Shown piece by piece: positions 52,441 to 64,000 of a DNA stretch of 64,000 nt (positions are counted from its first letter, which is position 1; each line of letters begins with the position of its first letter). Below the pieces are notes generated by a model. That model worked only from the letters and a program-made list of their open reading frames with translations. It did not search any database and was not told the DNA's origin. Made by a program: the position numbers and the translations under genes. Source of the stretch: Megalopta genalis (taxonomy: Eukaryota; Arthropoda; Insecta; Hymenoptera; Halictidae); the NCBI RefSeq assembly GCF_051020955.1, contig NW_027476802.1, positions 1 to 64,000 on the forward strand. Reading direction: 5' to 3'.

Positions 52441-55136
52441 ATGTGTTTCGCATGGATTAAAGCTAACTCGTTTGTTTCGTCTGCATTTGAAACTATGTCA
52501 CTTATATCGCAAGTATCTGGAGCTAAATCATTGGTTTCGCATGGGTTTGAAGCTAAACCTTCTACATCGCATTGATTTACTGCTAAATCATGTGTATCGC
52601 ATGGATTTAACCTAACTCGTTTGTTTCGTCTGCATTTGAAACTATGTCACTTACATCGCAAGTATCTGAAGTTAAATCATTGGTTTCGCATGGATTTGAA
52701 GCTAAACCTTCTACATCGCATTGATTTGCTGCTAAATCATGTGTTTCGCATGGATTTAACCTATCTCGTTTGTTTCGTCTGCATTTGAAACTATGTCACT
52801 TATATCGCAACTATCTGAAGCTAAATCATTGGTTTCGCATGGATTTGAAGCTAAAGATTCTACATCGCATTGATTTGCTGCTAAATCATGTGTTTCGCAT
52901 GGATTTGAAGCTATCTCGTTTCTTTCGTCTGCATTTCAAACTATGTCACTTATATCGCAAGTATCTGAAGCTAAATCATTGGTTTCGCATGGATTTGAAG
53001 CTAAACTTTCTACATCGCATTGATTTGTAGCTAAATCATGTGTTTCGCATGAATTTGAATCTAACTCGTCTCTTTCGTCTGCATTTGAAACTATGTCACT
53101 TATATCGCAAGTATCTGGAGCTAAATCATTGGTTTCGCATGGATTTGAAGCTAAACCTTCTACATCGCATTGATTTGCTGCTAAATCATTTGTTTCGCAT
53201 GGATTTTTAGCTAACTCGTTTGTTTCGTCTGCATTTGAAACTATGTCACTTACATCGCAAGTATCTGAAGTTAAATCATTGGTTTCGCATGGATTTGAAG
53301 CTAAACCTTCTACATCGCATTGATTTGCTGCTAAATCATGTGTTTCGCATGGATTTAACCTATCTCGTTTGTTTCGTCTGCATTTCAAACTATGTCACTT
53401 ATATCGCAAGTATCCGAAGCTAAATCATTGGTTTCGCATGGATTTGAAGCTAAACTTTCTACATCGCATTGATTTGTAGCTAAATCATGTGTTTCGCATG
53501 AATTTGAAGCTAACTCGTCTCTTTCGTCTGCATTTGAAACTATGTCACTTATAACGCAAGTATCTGGAGCTAAATCATTGGTTTCGTATGGATTTAAAGC
53601 TAAACCTGCTACATCGCATTGATTTGCTGCTAAATCATTGGTTTCGCATGGATTTGAAGCTAAACCTTCTACATCGCATTGATTTGCTGCTAAATCATGT
53701 GTTTCGCATGGATTTAACCTATCTCGTTTGTTTCGTCTGCATTTCAAACTATGTCACTTATATCGCAAGTATCCGAAGCTAAATCATTGGTTTCGCATGG
53801 ATTTGAAGCTAAACTTTCTACATCGCATTGATTTGTAGCTAAATCATGTGTTTCGCATGAATTTGAAGCTAACTCGTCTCTTTCGTCTGCATTTGAAACT
53901 ATGTCACTTATAACGCAAGTATCTGGAGCTAAATCATTGGTTTCGCATGGATTTGAAGCTAAACCTTCTACATCGCATTGATTTGCTGCTAAATCATGTG
54001 TTTCCCTTGGATTTGAAGCTAATTCGTTTGTTACGCATGCAGTTGAATCTAAATAACGTATATCACAAGTATTTGTATCGAAACCATTTGTTTCGTATGG
54101 ATTTAAAGCTAAACCTGCTACATCGCATTGATTTGCTGCTAAATCATTGGTTTCGCATGGATTTGAAGCTAAACCTTCTACATCGCATTGATTTGCTGCT
54201 AAATCATGTGTATCGCATGGATTTTGAAGGTAACTCGATTGCTTCGTCTGCATTTGAATCTATATCACTTATATCCCAAGTGTTTGAAGATAAATCATTT
54301 GTTTCGCATGGATTTGAAGCTAAACCTTCTACATCGCATTGATTTGCTGCTAAATCATGTGTTTCGCATGGATTTGAAGCTAATTCGTTTGTTTCGTCTG
54401 CATATAAAGCTATGTCACTTATATTGCAAGTATCTGAAGCTAAATCATTGGCTTCGCGCGGATTTAAAGCTAAACCTTCAAAATCGCATTGATTTGAAGA
54501 TAAATCATGTGATTCGCTTGGCTTTGAAGCTAACTCGTTTGTCTCCCCTGCAGTTGAATCTATATCACTTATATTGCATGTATTTGAAGCTAAATCATTT
54601 GTTCCGCATGGATTTGATGCTAAACCTTCTACATCGCATTAGTTTGCTGCTAAATCATGTGTTTCGCATGGATTTAATCTAACCCGTTTGTTTCGTCTGC
54701 ATTTGAAACTATGTCACATATAGCGCAAGTATCTGAAGCTAAATCAATGGTTTCGCATGGATTTGCAGCTAAAACTACTACATCGCATTTATTTGCTGCT
54801 AAATCATCTGTTTCGCTTGGATTTGAAGCTAAATCGTTTGTTTCGTCTGCATTTGAAACTATGTCACTTACATCGCAAGTATCTGAAGTTAAATCATTGG
54901 TTTCGCATGGATTTGAAGCTAAACCTTCTACATCGCATTGATTTGCTGCTAAATCATGTGTTTCGCTTGGATTTGAAGCTAATTCGTTCGTTACGCATGC
55001 AGTTGAATCTAAATAACGTATATCACAAGTATTTGTAGTTAAATCATTTGTTTCGCATGGATTTGAAGCTAAACCTTCTACATCGCATTGATTTGCTGCT
55101 AAATCATGTGTTTCGCATGGATTTAAGCTAACTCGT
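52441..55136 (+). repeat. Family B shuffled zone
   Basis: Continues the third 3,592-bp copy after a 750-bp in-register deletion: the GATTTACTGCTAAATC variant at 52,575 matches 49,733 at an offset of 2,842 instead of 3,592 bp. Further on, a direct repeat of about 359 bp is seen at 53,388 and 53,747, after which units like 38,300-39,000 reappear at 54,000-54,680. Confidence 0.8.
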
Positions 55137-58100
55137 TTGTTTCGAATGCATTTCAAACTATGTCACTTATATCGCAAGTATCTGAAGCTAAATCATTGGT
55201 TTCGCATGGATTTGAAGCTAAACTTTCTACATCGCATTGATTTGTAGCTAAATCATGTGTTTCACATGAATTTGAAGCTAACTCGTCTCTTTCGTCTGCA
55301 TTTGAAACTATGTCACTTATATCGCAAGTATCTGGAGCTAAATCATTGGTTTCGCATAGGGTTTGAAGCTAAACCTTCTACATCGCATTGATTTGCTGCT
55401 AAATCATGTGTATCGCATGGATTTAACCTAACTCGTTTGTTTCGTCTGCATTTGAAACTATGTCACTTACATCGCAAGTATCTGAAGTTAAATCATTGGT
55501 TTCGCATGGATTTGAAGCTAAACCTTCTACATCGCATTGATTTGCTGCTAAATCATGTGTTTCGCTTGGATTTGAAGCTAATTCGTTTTTACGCATGCAG
55601 TTGAATCTAAATAACGTATATCACAAGTATTTGTAGTTAAACCATTTGTTTCGCGTGGATTTAAAGCTAAACCTTCTACATCGCATTGATTTGCTGCTAA
55701 ATCATGTGTTTCGCATGGATTAAAGCTAACTCGTTTGTTTCGTCTGCATTTGAAACTATGTCACTTATATTGCAAGTATCTGAAGCTAAATCATTGGTTT
55801 CGCATGGATTTGAAGCTAAACTTTCTACATCGCATTGATTTGTAGATAAATCATGTGTTTCGCATGGATTTGAAGCTAATTCGTTTGTTTCGTCTGCATA
55901 TAAGGCTATGTCACTTATATCGAAAGTATCTGAAGCTAAATCATTGGTTTCGCATGGATTTGAAGCTAAACCTTCTACATCGCATTGATTTGCTGCTAAA
56001 TCATGTGCTTCGCATGGACTTAAGCTAACTCGTTTGTTTCGTCTGCATTTGAAACTATGTCACTTATATCGCAAGTATCTGAAGCTAAATCATTGGTTTC
56101 GCATGGATTTGAAGCTAAACCTTCTACATCGCATTGATTTGCTGCTAAATCATGTGTATCGCATGGATTTTGAAGGTAACTCGATTGCTTCGTCTGCATT
56201 TTAAGCTATATCACTTGTATCCCAAATGTTTGAAGCTAAATCATTTGTTTCGCATGGATTTGAAGCTAAACCTTCTACATCGCATTGATTTGCTGCTAAA
56301 TCATGTGTTTCGCATGGATTTAAGCTAACTCGTTTGTTTCGAATGCATTTCAAACTATGTCACTTATATCGCAAGTATCTGAAGCTAAATCATTGGTTTC
56401 GCATGGATTTGAAGCTAAACTTTCTACATCGCATTGATTTGTAGCTAAATCATGTGTTTCACATGAATTTGAAGCTAACTCGTCTCTTTCGTCAGCATTT
56501 GAAACTATGTCACTTATATCGCAAGTATCTGGAGCTAAATCATTGGTTTCGCATGGATTTGAAGCTAAACCTTCTACATCGCATTGATTTGCTGCTAAAT
56601 CATTTGTTTCGCATGGATTTTAAGCTAACTCGTTTGTTTCGTCTGCATTTGAAACTATGTCACTTACATCGCAAGTATCTGAAGTTAAATCATTGGATTC
56701 GCATGGATTTGAAGCTAAACTTTCTACATCGCATTGATTTGTAGCTAAATCATGTGTTTCGCATGAATTTGAAGCTAACTCGTCTCTTTCGTCTGCATTT
56801 GAAACTATGTCACTTATATCGCAAGTATCTGGAGCTAAATCATTGGTTTCGCATGGGTTTGAAGCTAAACCTTCTACATCGCATTGATTTGCTGCTAAAT
56901 CATGTGTATCGCATGGATTTAACCTAACTCGTTTGTTTCGTCTGCATTTGAAACTATGTCACTTACATCGCAAGTATCTGAAGTTAAATCATTGGTTTCG
57001 CATGGATTTGAAGCTAAACCTTCTACATCGCATTGATTTGCTGCTAAATCATGTGTTTCGCTTGGATTTGAAGCTAATTCGTTTTTACGCATGCAGTTGA
57101 ATCTAAATAACGTATATCACAAGTATTTGTAGTTAAACCATTTGTTTCGCGTGGATTTAAAGCTAAACCTTCTACATCGCATTGATTTGCTGCTAAATCA
57201 TGTGTTTCGCATGGATTAAAGCTAACTCGTTTGTTTCGTCTGCATTTGAAACTATGTCACTTATATTGCAAGTATCTGAAGCTAAATCATTGGTTTCGCA
57301 TGGATTTGAAGCTAAACTTTCTACATCGCATTGATTTGTAGATAAATCATGTGTTTCGCATGGATTTGAAGCTAATTCGTTTGTTTCGTCTGCATATAAG
57401 GCTATGTCATTTATATCGAAAGTATCTGAAGCTAAATCATTGGTTTCGCATGGATTTGAAGCTAAACCTTCTACATCGCATTGATTTGCTGCTAAATCAT
57501 GTGTTTCGCATGGACTTAAGCTAACTCGGTTGTTTCGTCTGCATTTGAAACTATGTCACTTATATCGCAAGTATCTGAAGCTAAATCATTGGTTTCGCAT
57601 GGATTTGAAGCTAAACCTTCTACATCGCATTGATTTGCTGCTAAATCATGTGTATCGCATGGATTTTGAAGGTAACTCGATTGCTTCGTCTGCATTTTAA
57701 GCTATATCACTTGTATCCCAAATGTTTGAAGCTAAATCATTTGTTTCGCATGGATTTGAAGCTAAACCTTCCACATCGCATTGATTTGCTGCTAAATCAT
57801 GTATTTCGCATGGATTTAAGCTAACTCGTTTGTTTCGTCTGCATTTCAAACTATGTCACTTCTATCGCAAGTATCTGAAGCTAAATCATTGGTTTCGCAT
57901 GGATTTGAAGCTAAACTTTCTACATCGCATTGATTTGTAGCTAAATCATGTGTTTCGCATGAATTTGAAGATAACTCGTCTCTTTCGTCTGCATTTGAAA
58001 CTATGTCACTTATATCGCAAGTATCTGGAGCTAAATCATTGGTTTCGCATGGGTTTGAAGCTAAACCTTCTACATCGCATTGATTTGCTGCTAAATCATG

Positions 58101-60640
58101 TGTATCGCATGGATTTAACCTAACTCGTTTGTTTCGTCTGCATTTGAAACTATGTCACTTACATCGCAAGTATCTGAAGTTAAATCATTGGTTTCGCATG
58201 GATTTGAAGCTAAACCTTCTACATCGCATTGATTTGCTGCTAAATCATGTGTTTCGCTTGGATTTGAAGCTAATTCGTTTTTACGCATGCAGTTGAATCT
58301 AAATAACGTATATCACAAGTATTTGTAGTTAAACCATTTGTTTCGCGTGGATTTAAAGCTAAACCTTCTACATCGCATTGATTTGCTGCTAAATCATGTG
58401 TTTCGCATGGATTAAAGCTAACTCGTTTGTTTCGTCTGCATTTGAAACTATGTCACTTATATTGCAAGTATCTGAAGCTAAATCATTGGTTTCGCATGGA
58501 TTTGAAGCTAAACTTTCTACATCGCATTGATTTGTAGATAAATCATGTGTTTCGCATGGATTTGAAGCTAATTCGTTTGTTTCGTCTGCATATAAGGCTA
58601 TGTCACTTATATCGAAAGTATCTGAAGCTAAATCATTGGTTTCGCATGGATTTGAAGCTAAACCTTCTACATCGCATTGATTTGCTGCTAAATCATGTGT
58701 TTCGCATGGACTTAAGCTAACTCGGTTGTTTCGTCTGCATTTGAAACTATGTCACTTATATCGCAAGTATCTGAAGCTAAATCATTGGTTTCGCATGGAT
58801 TTGAAGCTAAACCTTCTACATCGCATTGATTTGCTGCTAAATCATGTGTATCGCATGGATTTTGAAGGTAACTCGATTGCTTCGTCTGCATTTTAAGCTA
58901 TATCACTTGTATCCCAAATGTTTGAAGCTAAATCATTTGTTTCGCATGGATTTGAAGCTAAAACCTTCTACATCGCATTGATTTGCTGCTAAATCATGTG
59001 TTTCGCATGGGTTTAAGCTAACTCGTTTGTTTCGAATGCATTTCAAACTATGTCACTTATATCGCAAGTATCTGAAGCTAAATCATTGGTTTCGCATGGA
59101 TTTGAAGCTAAACTTTCTACATCGCATTGATTTGTAGCTAAATCATGTGTTTCACATGAATTTGAAGCTAACTCGTCTCTTTCGTCAGCATTTGAAACTA
59201 TGTCACTTATATCGCAAGTATCTGGAGCTAAATCATTGGTTTCGCATGGATTTGAAGCTAAACCTTCTACATCGCATTGATTTGCTGCTAAATCATTTGT
59301 TTCGCATGGATTTTAAGCTAACTCGTTTGTTTCGTCTGCATTTGAAACTATGTCACTTACATCGCAAGTATCTGAAGTTAAATCATTGGATTCGCATGGA
59401 TTTGAAGCTAAACTTTCTACATCGCATTGATTTGTAGCTAAATCATGTGTTTCGCATGAATTTGAAGCTAACTCGTCTCTTTCGTCTGCATTTGAAACTA
59501 TGTCACTTATATCGCAAGTATCTGGAGCTAAATCATTGGTTTCGCATGGGTTTGAAGCTAAACCTTCTACATCGCATTGATTTGCTGCTAAATCATGTGT
59601 ATCGCATGGATTTAACCTAACTCGTTTGTTTCGTCTGCATTTGAAACTATGTCACTTACATCGCAAGTATCTGAAGTTAAATCATTGGTTTCGCATGGAT
59701 TTGAAGCTAAACCTTCTACATCGCATTGATTTGCTGCTAAATCATGTGTTTCGCTTGGATTTGAAGCTAATTCGTTTTTACGCATGCAGTTGAATCTAAA
59801 TAACGTATATCACAAGTATTTGTAGTTAAACCATTTGTTTCGCGTGGATTTAAAGCTAAACCTTCTACATCGCATTGATTTGCTGCTAAATCATGTGTTT
59901 CGCATGGATTAAAGCTAACTCGTTTGTTTCGTCTGCATTTGAAACTATGTCACTTATATTGCAAGTATCTGAAGCTAAATCATTGGTTTCGCATGGATTT
60001 GAAGCTAAACTTTCTACATCGCATTGATTTGTAGATAAATCATGTGTTTCGCATGGATTTGAAGCTAATTCGTTTGTTTCGTCTGCATATAAGGCTATGT
60101 CACTTATATCGAAAGTATCTGAAGCTAAATCATTGGTTTCGCATGGATTTGAAGCTAAACCTTCTACATCGCATTGATTTGCTGCTAAATCATGTGTTTC
60201 GCATGGACTTAAGCTAACTCGGTTGTTTCGTCTGCATTTGAAACTATGTCACTTATATCGCAAGTATCTGAAGCTAAATCATTGGTTTCGCATGGATTTG
60301 AAGCTAAACCTTCTACATCGCATTGATTTGCTGCTAAATCATGTGTATCGCATGGATTTTGAAGGTAACTCGATTGCTTCGTCTGCATTTTAAGCTATAT
60401 CACTTGTATCCCAAATGTTTGAAGCTAAATCATTTGTTTCGCATGGATTTGAAGCTAAACCTTCTACATCGCATTGATTTGCTGCTAAATCATGTGTTTC
60501 GCATGGATTTAAGCTAACTCGTTTGTTTCGAATGCATTTCAAACTATGTCACTTATATCGCAAGTATCTGAAGCTAAATCATTGGTTTCGCATGGATTTG
60601 AAGCTAAACTTTCTACATCGCATTGATTTGTAGCTAAATC
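55137..60640 (+). repeat. Family B 2,693-bp higher-order repeat, two copies
   Basis: The TTTCACATGAATTTG landmark recurs at 56454 and 59147, a 2,693-bp step (18 units). The ACGCATGCAG landmark at 55591, 57087, 58283 and 59780 is spaced alternately 1,496, 1,196 and 1,497 bp (10, 8 and 10 units), so the HOR is itself a composite of 10-unit and 8-unit blocks. Confidence 0.88.
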
Positions 60641-60683
60641 ATGTGTTTCACATGAATTTGAAGCTAACTCGTCTCTTTCGTCA

Positions 60684-60990
60684 GCATTTGAAACTATGTC
60701 ACTTATATCGCAAGTATCTGGAGCTAAATCATTGGTTTCGCATGGATTTGAAGCTAAACCTTCTACATCGCATTGATTTGCTGCTAAATCATTTGTTTCG
60801 CATGGATTTTAAGCTAACTCGTTTGTTTCGTCTGCATTTGAAACTATGTCACTTATATCGCAAGTATCTGGAGCTAAATCATTGGTTTCGCATGGATTTG
60901 AAGCTAAACCTTCTACATCGCATTGATTTGCTGCTAAATCATTTGTTTCGCATGGATTTTAAGCTAACTCGTTTGTTTCGTCTGCATTGA
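60684..60990 (+). repeat. Local 150-bp tandem duplication in family B
   Basis: A single unit from GCATTTGAAACTATG at 60684 to 60833 is repeated from 60834 with almost no difference up to about 60,985, where one T is lost (CTGCATTGAAAC). The equivalent positions near 56,500 and 59,190 have only one copy, so this is a recent single-unit gain. Confidence 0.85.
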
Positions 60991-61099
60991 AACTATGTCA
61001 CTTACATCGCAAGTATCTGAAGTTAAATCATTGGATTCGCATGGATTTGAATCTAAACCTTCTACATCGCATTGATTTGCTGCTAAATCATGTGTTTCG

Positions 61100-64000
61100 C
61101 ATGGTTTTAAGCTATCTCGTTTGTTTCGTCTGCATTTGAAACTATGTCACTTATATCGCAACTATCTGAAGCTAAATCATTGGTTTCGCATGGATTTGAA
61201 GCTAAACCTTCTACATCGCATTGATTTGCTGCTAAATCATGTGTTTCGCATGGATTTAAGCTAACTCGTTTGTTTCGTCTGCATTTCAAACTATGTCACT
61301 TATATTGCAAGTATCTGAAGCTAAATCATTGGTTTCGCATGGATTTGAAGCTAAACTTTCTACATGGCATTAATTTGTTGCTAAATCATGTGTTTCGCAT
61401 GGATTTGAAGCTAATTCGTCTGTTGCGCATGCAGTTGAATCTAAATAACGAATATCACAAGTATTTGTAGCTAAACTACTTGTTTCGCATGGATTTAAAG
61501 CTAAACCTTGTACATCGCATTGATTTGCTGCTAAATCATGTGTTTCGCATGGAATTGAAGCTAAACCTTTCTACATCGCATTGATTTGAAGCACAATCAT
61601 GTGTTTTGCTCGGATTTGATGCTAACTCGTTTGCTTCGCATACAGTTGTAGCTAAATTATATATATCACGAGTATTTGTAGCTAAACCAGTAATTTGGCA
61701 TGGATTTGAAGCTAACTCGTTTGTTGCTTCTGCATTTGAAGCTATGTCACTTATATCGCAAGTATCTGAAGCTAAATCAATGGTTTCGCATGGATTTGAA
61801 GCTAAACTTTCTACATCGCATTGATATGTAGCTAAATCATGTGTTTCGCATGAATTTGAATCTAACTCGTCTCTTTCGTCTGCATTTGAAACCATGTCAC
61901 TTATATCGCAAGTATCTGGAGCTAAATCATTGGTTTCGCATGGATTTGAAGCTAAAACCTTCTACATCGCATTGATTTGCTGTTAAATCATTTGTTTCGC
62001 ATGGATTTTAAGCTAACTCGTTTGTTTCGTCTGCATTTGAAACTATGTCACTTACATCGCAAGTATCTGAAGTTAAATCATTGGTTTCGCATGGGTTTGA
62101 AGCTAAACCTTCTACATCGCATTGATTTGCTGCTAAATCATGTGTTTCGCATGGATTTAAGCTAACTCGTTTGTTTCGTCTGCATTTGAAACTATGTCAC
62201 TTATATCGCAAGTATCTGAAGCTAAATCATTGGTTTCGCATGGATTTGAAGCTAAAGATTCTACATCGCATTGATTTGCTGCTAAATCATGTGTTTCGCA
62301 TGGATTTAAGCTAAATCGTTTGTTTCGTCTGCATTTCAAACTATGTCACTTATATCGCAAGTATCTGGAGCTAAATCATTGGTTTCGCATGAATTTGAAG
62401 CTAAACCTTCTAAATCGCATTGATTTGCTGCTAAATCATTTGTTTCGCATGGATTTTAAGCTAACTCGTTTGTTTCGTCTGCATTTGAATCTATGTCACT
62501 TACATCGCAAGTATCTGAAGTTAAATCATTGGTTTCGCATGGATTTGAAGCTAAACCTTCTACATCGCATTGATTTGCTGCTAAATCATGTGTTTCGCAT
62601 AGATTTAAGTTAACTCGTTTGTTTCGTCTGCATATAAAGCTATGTCACTTATATTGCAAGTATCTGAAGCTAAATCATTGGCTTCGCATGGTTTTGCAGC
62701 TAAATCTTCTACATCGCATTGATTTGCTGCTAAATCATGTGTTTCGCTTGGATTTGAAGCTAATTCGTTTGTTTCGTCTGCATATAAAGCTATTTCACTT
62801 ATATTGCAAGTATCTGCAGCTAAATCATTGGCTTCGCATGGATTTAAAGCTAAACCTACTACATCGCTTTGATTTGCTGCTAAATCATGTGTTTCGCATG
62901 GATTTGAAGCTATCTCGTTTCTTTCGTCTGCATTTGAAAACTATGTCACTTATAATCGCAAGTATCTGAAGCTAAATCATTGGTTTCGCATGGATTTGAA
63001 GCTAAACTTTCTACATCGCATTGATTTGTAGCTAAATCATGTGTTTCGCATGAATTTGAATCTAACTCGTCTCTTTCGTCTGCATTTGAAACTATGTCAC
63101 TTATATCGCAAGTATCTGGAGCTAAATCATTGGTTTCGCATGGATTTGAAGCTAAACCTTCTACATCGCATTGATTTGCTGTTAAATCATTTGTTTCGCA
63201 TGGATTTTAAGCTAACTCGTTTGTTTTGTCTGCATTTGAATCTATGTCACTTACATCGCAAGTATCTGAAGTTAAATCATTTGTTTCGCATGGATTTGAA
63301 GCTAAACCTTCTACATCGCATTGATTTGCTGCTAAATCATTTGTTTCGCATGGATTTTTAGCTAACTCGTTTGTTTCGTCTGCATTTGAAACTATGTCAC
63401 TTACATCGCAAGTATCTGAAGTTAAATCATTGGTTTCGCATGGATTTGAAGCTAAACCTTCTACATCGCATTGATTTGCTGCTAAATCATGTGTTTCGCA
63501 TGGATTTAACCTATCTCGTTTGTTTCGTCTGCATTTCAAACTATGTCACTTATATCGCAAGTATCCGAAGCTAAATCATTGGTTTCGCATGGATTTGAAG
63601 CTAAACTTTCTACATCGCATTGATTTGTAGCTAAATCATGTGTTTCGCATGAATTTGAAGCTAACTCGTCTCTTTCGTCTGCATTTGAAACTATGTCACT
63701 TATATCGCAAGTATCTGGAGCTAAATCATTGGTTTCGCATGGATTTGAAGCTAAACCTTCTACATCGCATTGATTTGCTGCTAAATCATTTGTTTCGCAT
63801 GGATTTTAAGCTAACTCGTTTGTTTCGTCTGCATTTGAAACTATGTCACTTACATCGCAAGTATCTGAAGTTAAATCATTGGTTTCGCATGGATTTGAAG
63901 CTAAACCTTCTACATCGCACTGATTTGCTGCTAAATCATGTGTTTCGCTTGGATTTGAAGCTAATTCGTTTGTTACGCATGCAGTTGAATCTAAATAACG
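61100..64000 (+). repeat. Family B terminal mixed zone
   Basis: Mosaic of segments seen elsewhere: 62320-62970 matches about 47,236-47,735 and 50,526-50,870, and 63,041-63,575 resembles 53,041-53,423. One-base length changes are visible near 61,953 (AAAACC), 62,937 (TTGAAAAC) and 62,953 (ATAATCGC). The array is still uninterrupted at the last base. Confidence 0.8.
61557..61713 (+). repeat. Most diverged family B unit, copy 3
   Basis: Matches the unit at 43419 at an offset of 18,138 bp, with GGATTTGATGCTAAC replacing GGATTTGAAGCTAAC near 61,615. The left flank resembles 43,250-43,418. The right flank switches to a different subtype after about 61,760. Confidence 0.85.

Larger units (their letters stand above)
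24215..64000 (+). repeat. Satellite family B array, 149-150-bp basic unit
   Basis: Continuous head-to-tail array running off the right edge. The unit has five sub-blocks, starting GCTAAATCATTGGTTTCGC (30 bp), GCTAAACCTTCTACATCGC (30 bp), GCTAAATCATGTGTTTCGC (29 or 30 bp), GCTAACTCGTTTGTTTCGT (30 bp) and ACTATGTCACTTATATCGC (30 bp). The 29-bp form of the third block ends GGATTTAA rather than GGATTTGAA and makes the unit 149 bp. Long-range offsets (895, 1494, 2693, 3592, 4489 and 5387 bp) are close to whole multiples of 149.2-149.7 bp. All units point the same way as family A. The HindIII site typical of family A is essentially absent; I noticed one, at 31488-31493. Confidence 0.95.

Noticed and set aside
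24215..64000. CRISPR array, because of roughly 30-bp direct repeats
   Set aside because: There are no unique spacers; every segment is a variant of the same monomer, with no leader or cas genes.
1..64000. tRNA, rRNA, telomeric repeat, retroelement or unique-gene islands
   Set aside because: Reading through both strands I found no stretch longer than about one monomer that departs from the satellite consensus. A covariance-model and repeat-library search would settle it.

Overview
The whole 64-kb window is tandemly repeated, AT-rich DNA. I find no credible protein-coding gene, RNA gene, transposon, CRISPR array or unique-sequence island. It looks like eukaryotic satellite DNA of pericentromeric or heterochromatic type: units of about 150-163 bp in one orientation, organised into higher-order repeats (HORs), with both window edges inside the array. 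I cannot name the organism.

Two related satellite families abut. Family A (1 to about 24,214) has a basic unit of 163 bp made of five sub-blocks of 29, 43, 31, 30 and 30 bp. Family B (about 24,215 to 64,000) has a basic unit of 149-150 bp made of five sub-blocks of about 30 bp. All sub-blocks of both families look like diverged copies of one ancestral 30-mer that begins GCTAAATC and carries TTCGCATGGATTTGAA. The hierarchy is therefore 30 bp, then 150/163 bp, then HORs of 0.9-7.7 kb. Dividing lengths by unit size gives roughly 150 A units and 265 B units.

Family A layout: HOR copies at 1-5,259, 5,260-10,704 and 10,705-18,424, an abbreviated fourth copy to about 19,570, then a less regular tail to the junction. 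The third copy is enlarged by a 1.5/1.7-kb internal amplification (about 13,418-17,230). Family B layout: an 895-bp HOR (24,420-27,130), a mixed zone (27,130-32,468), a 1,495-bp HOR (32,469-37,670), a mosaic zone holding the most diverged unit (37,670-44,362), a 3,592-bp HOR (44,363-52,440), a shuffled zone to 55,136, a 2,693-bp HOR (about 55,137-60,640) and a mixed zone to the end. Most copy offsets are near multiples of the basic unit, as expected from unequal exchange in register.

The many open reading frames of 60-266 codons are by-products of the repeat. A 30-bp monomer is ten codons, three of its six frames lack stops, and both strands are often open at once. Frame-breaking 29-, 31- and 43-bp sub-blocks are fixed and amplified, which argues against coding selection. 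Points worth a second look are the A/B chimeric junction, a recurrent 16-bp perfect palindrome private to family A, helical phasing of A/T tracts in the 30-mer, a 750-bp in-register deletion between HOR copies, and one-base length differences concentrated in the first 9.3 kb that may be assembly errors.
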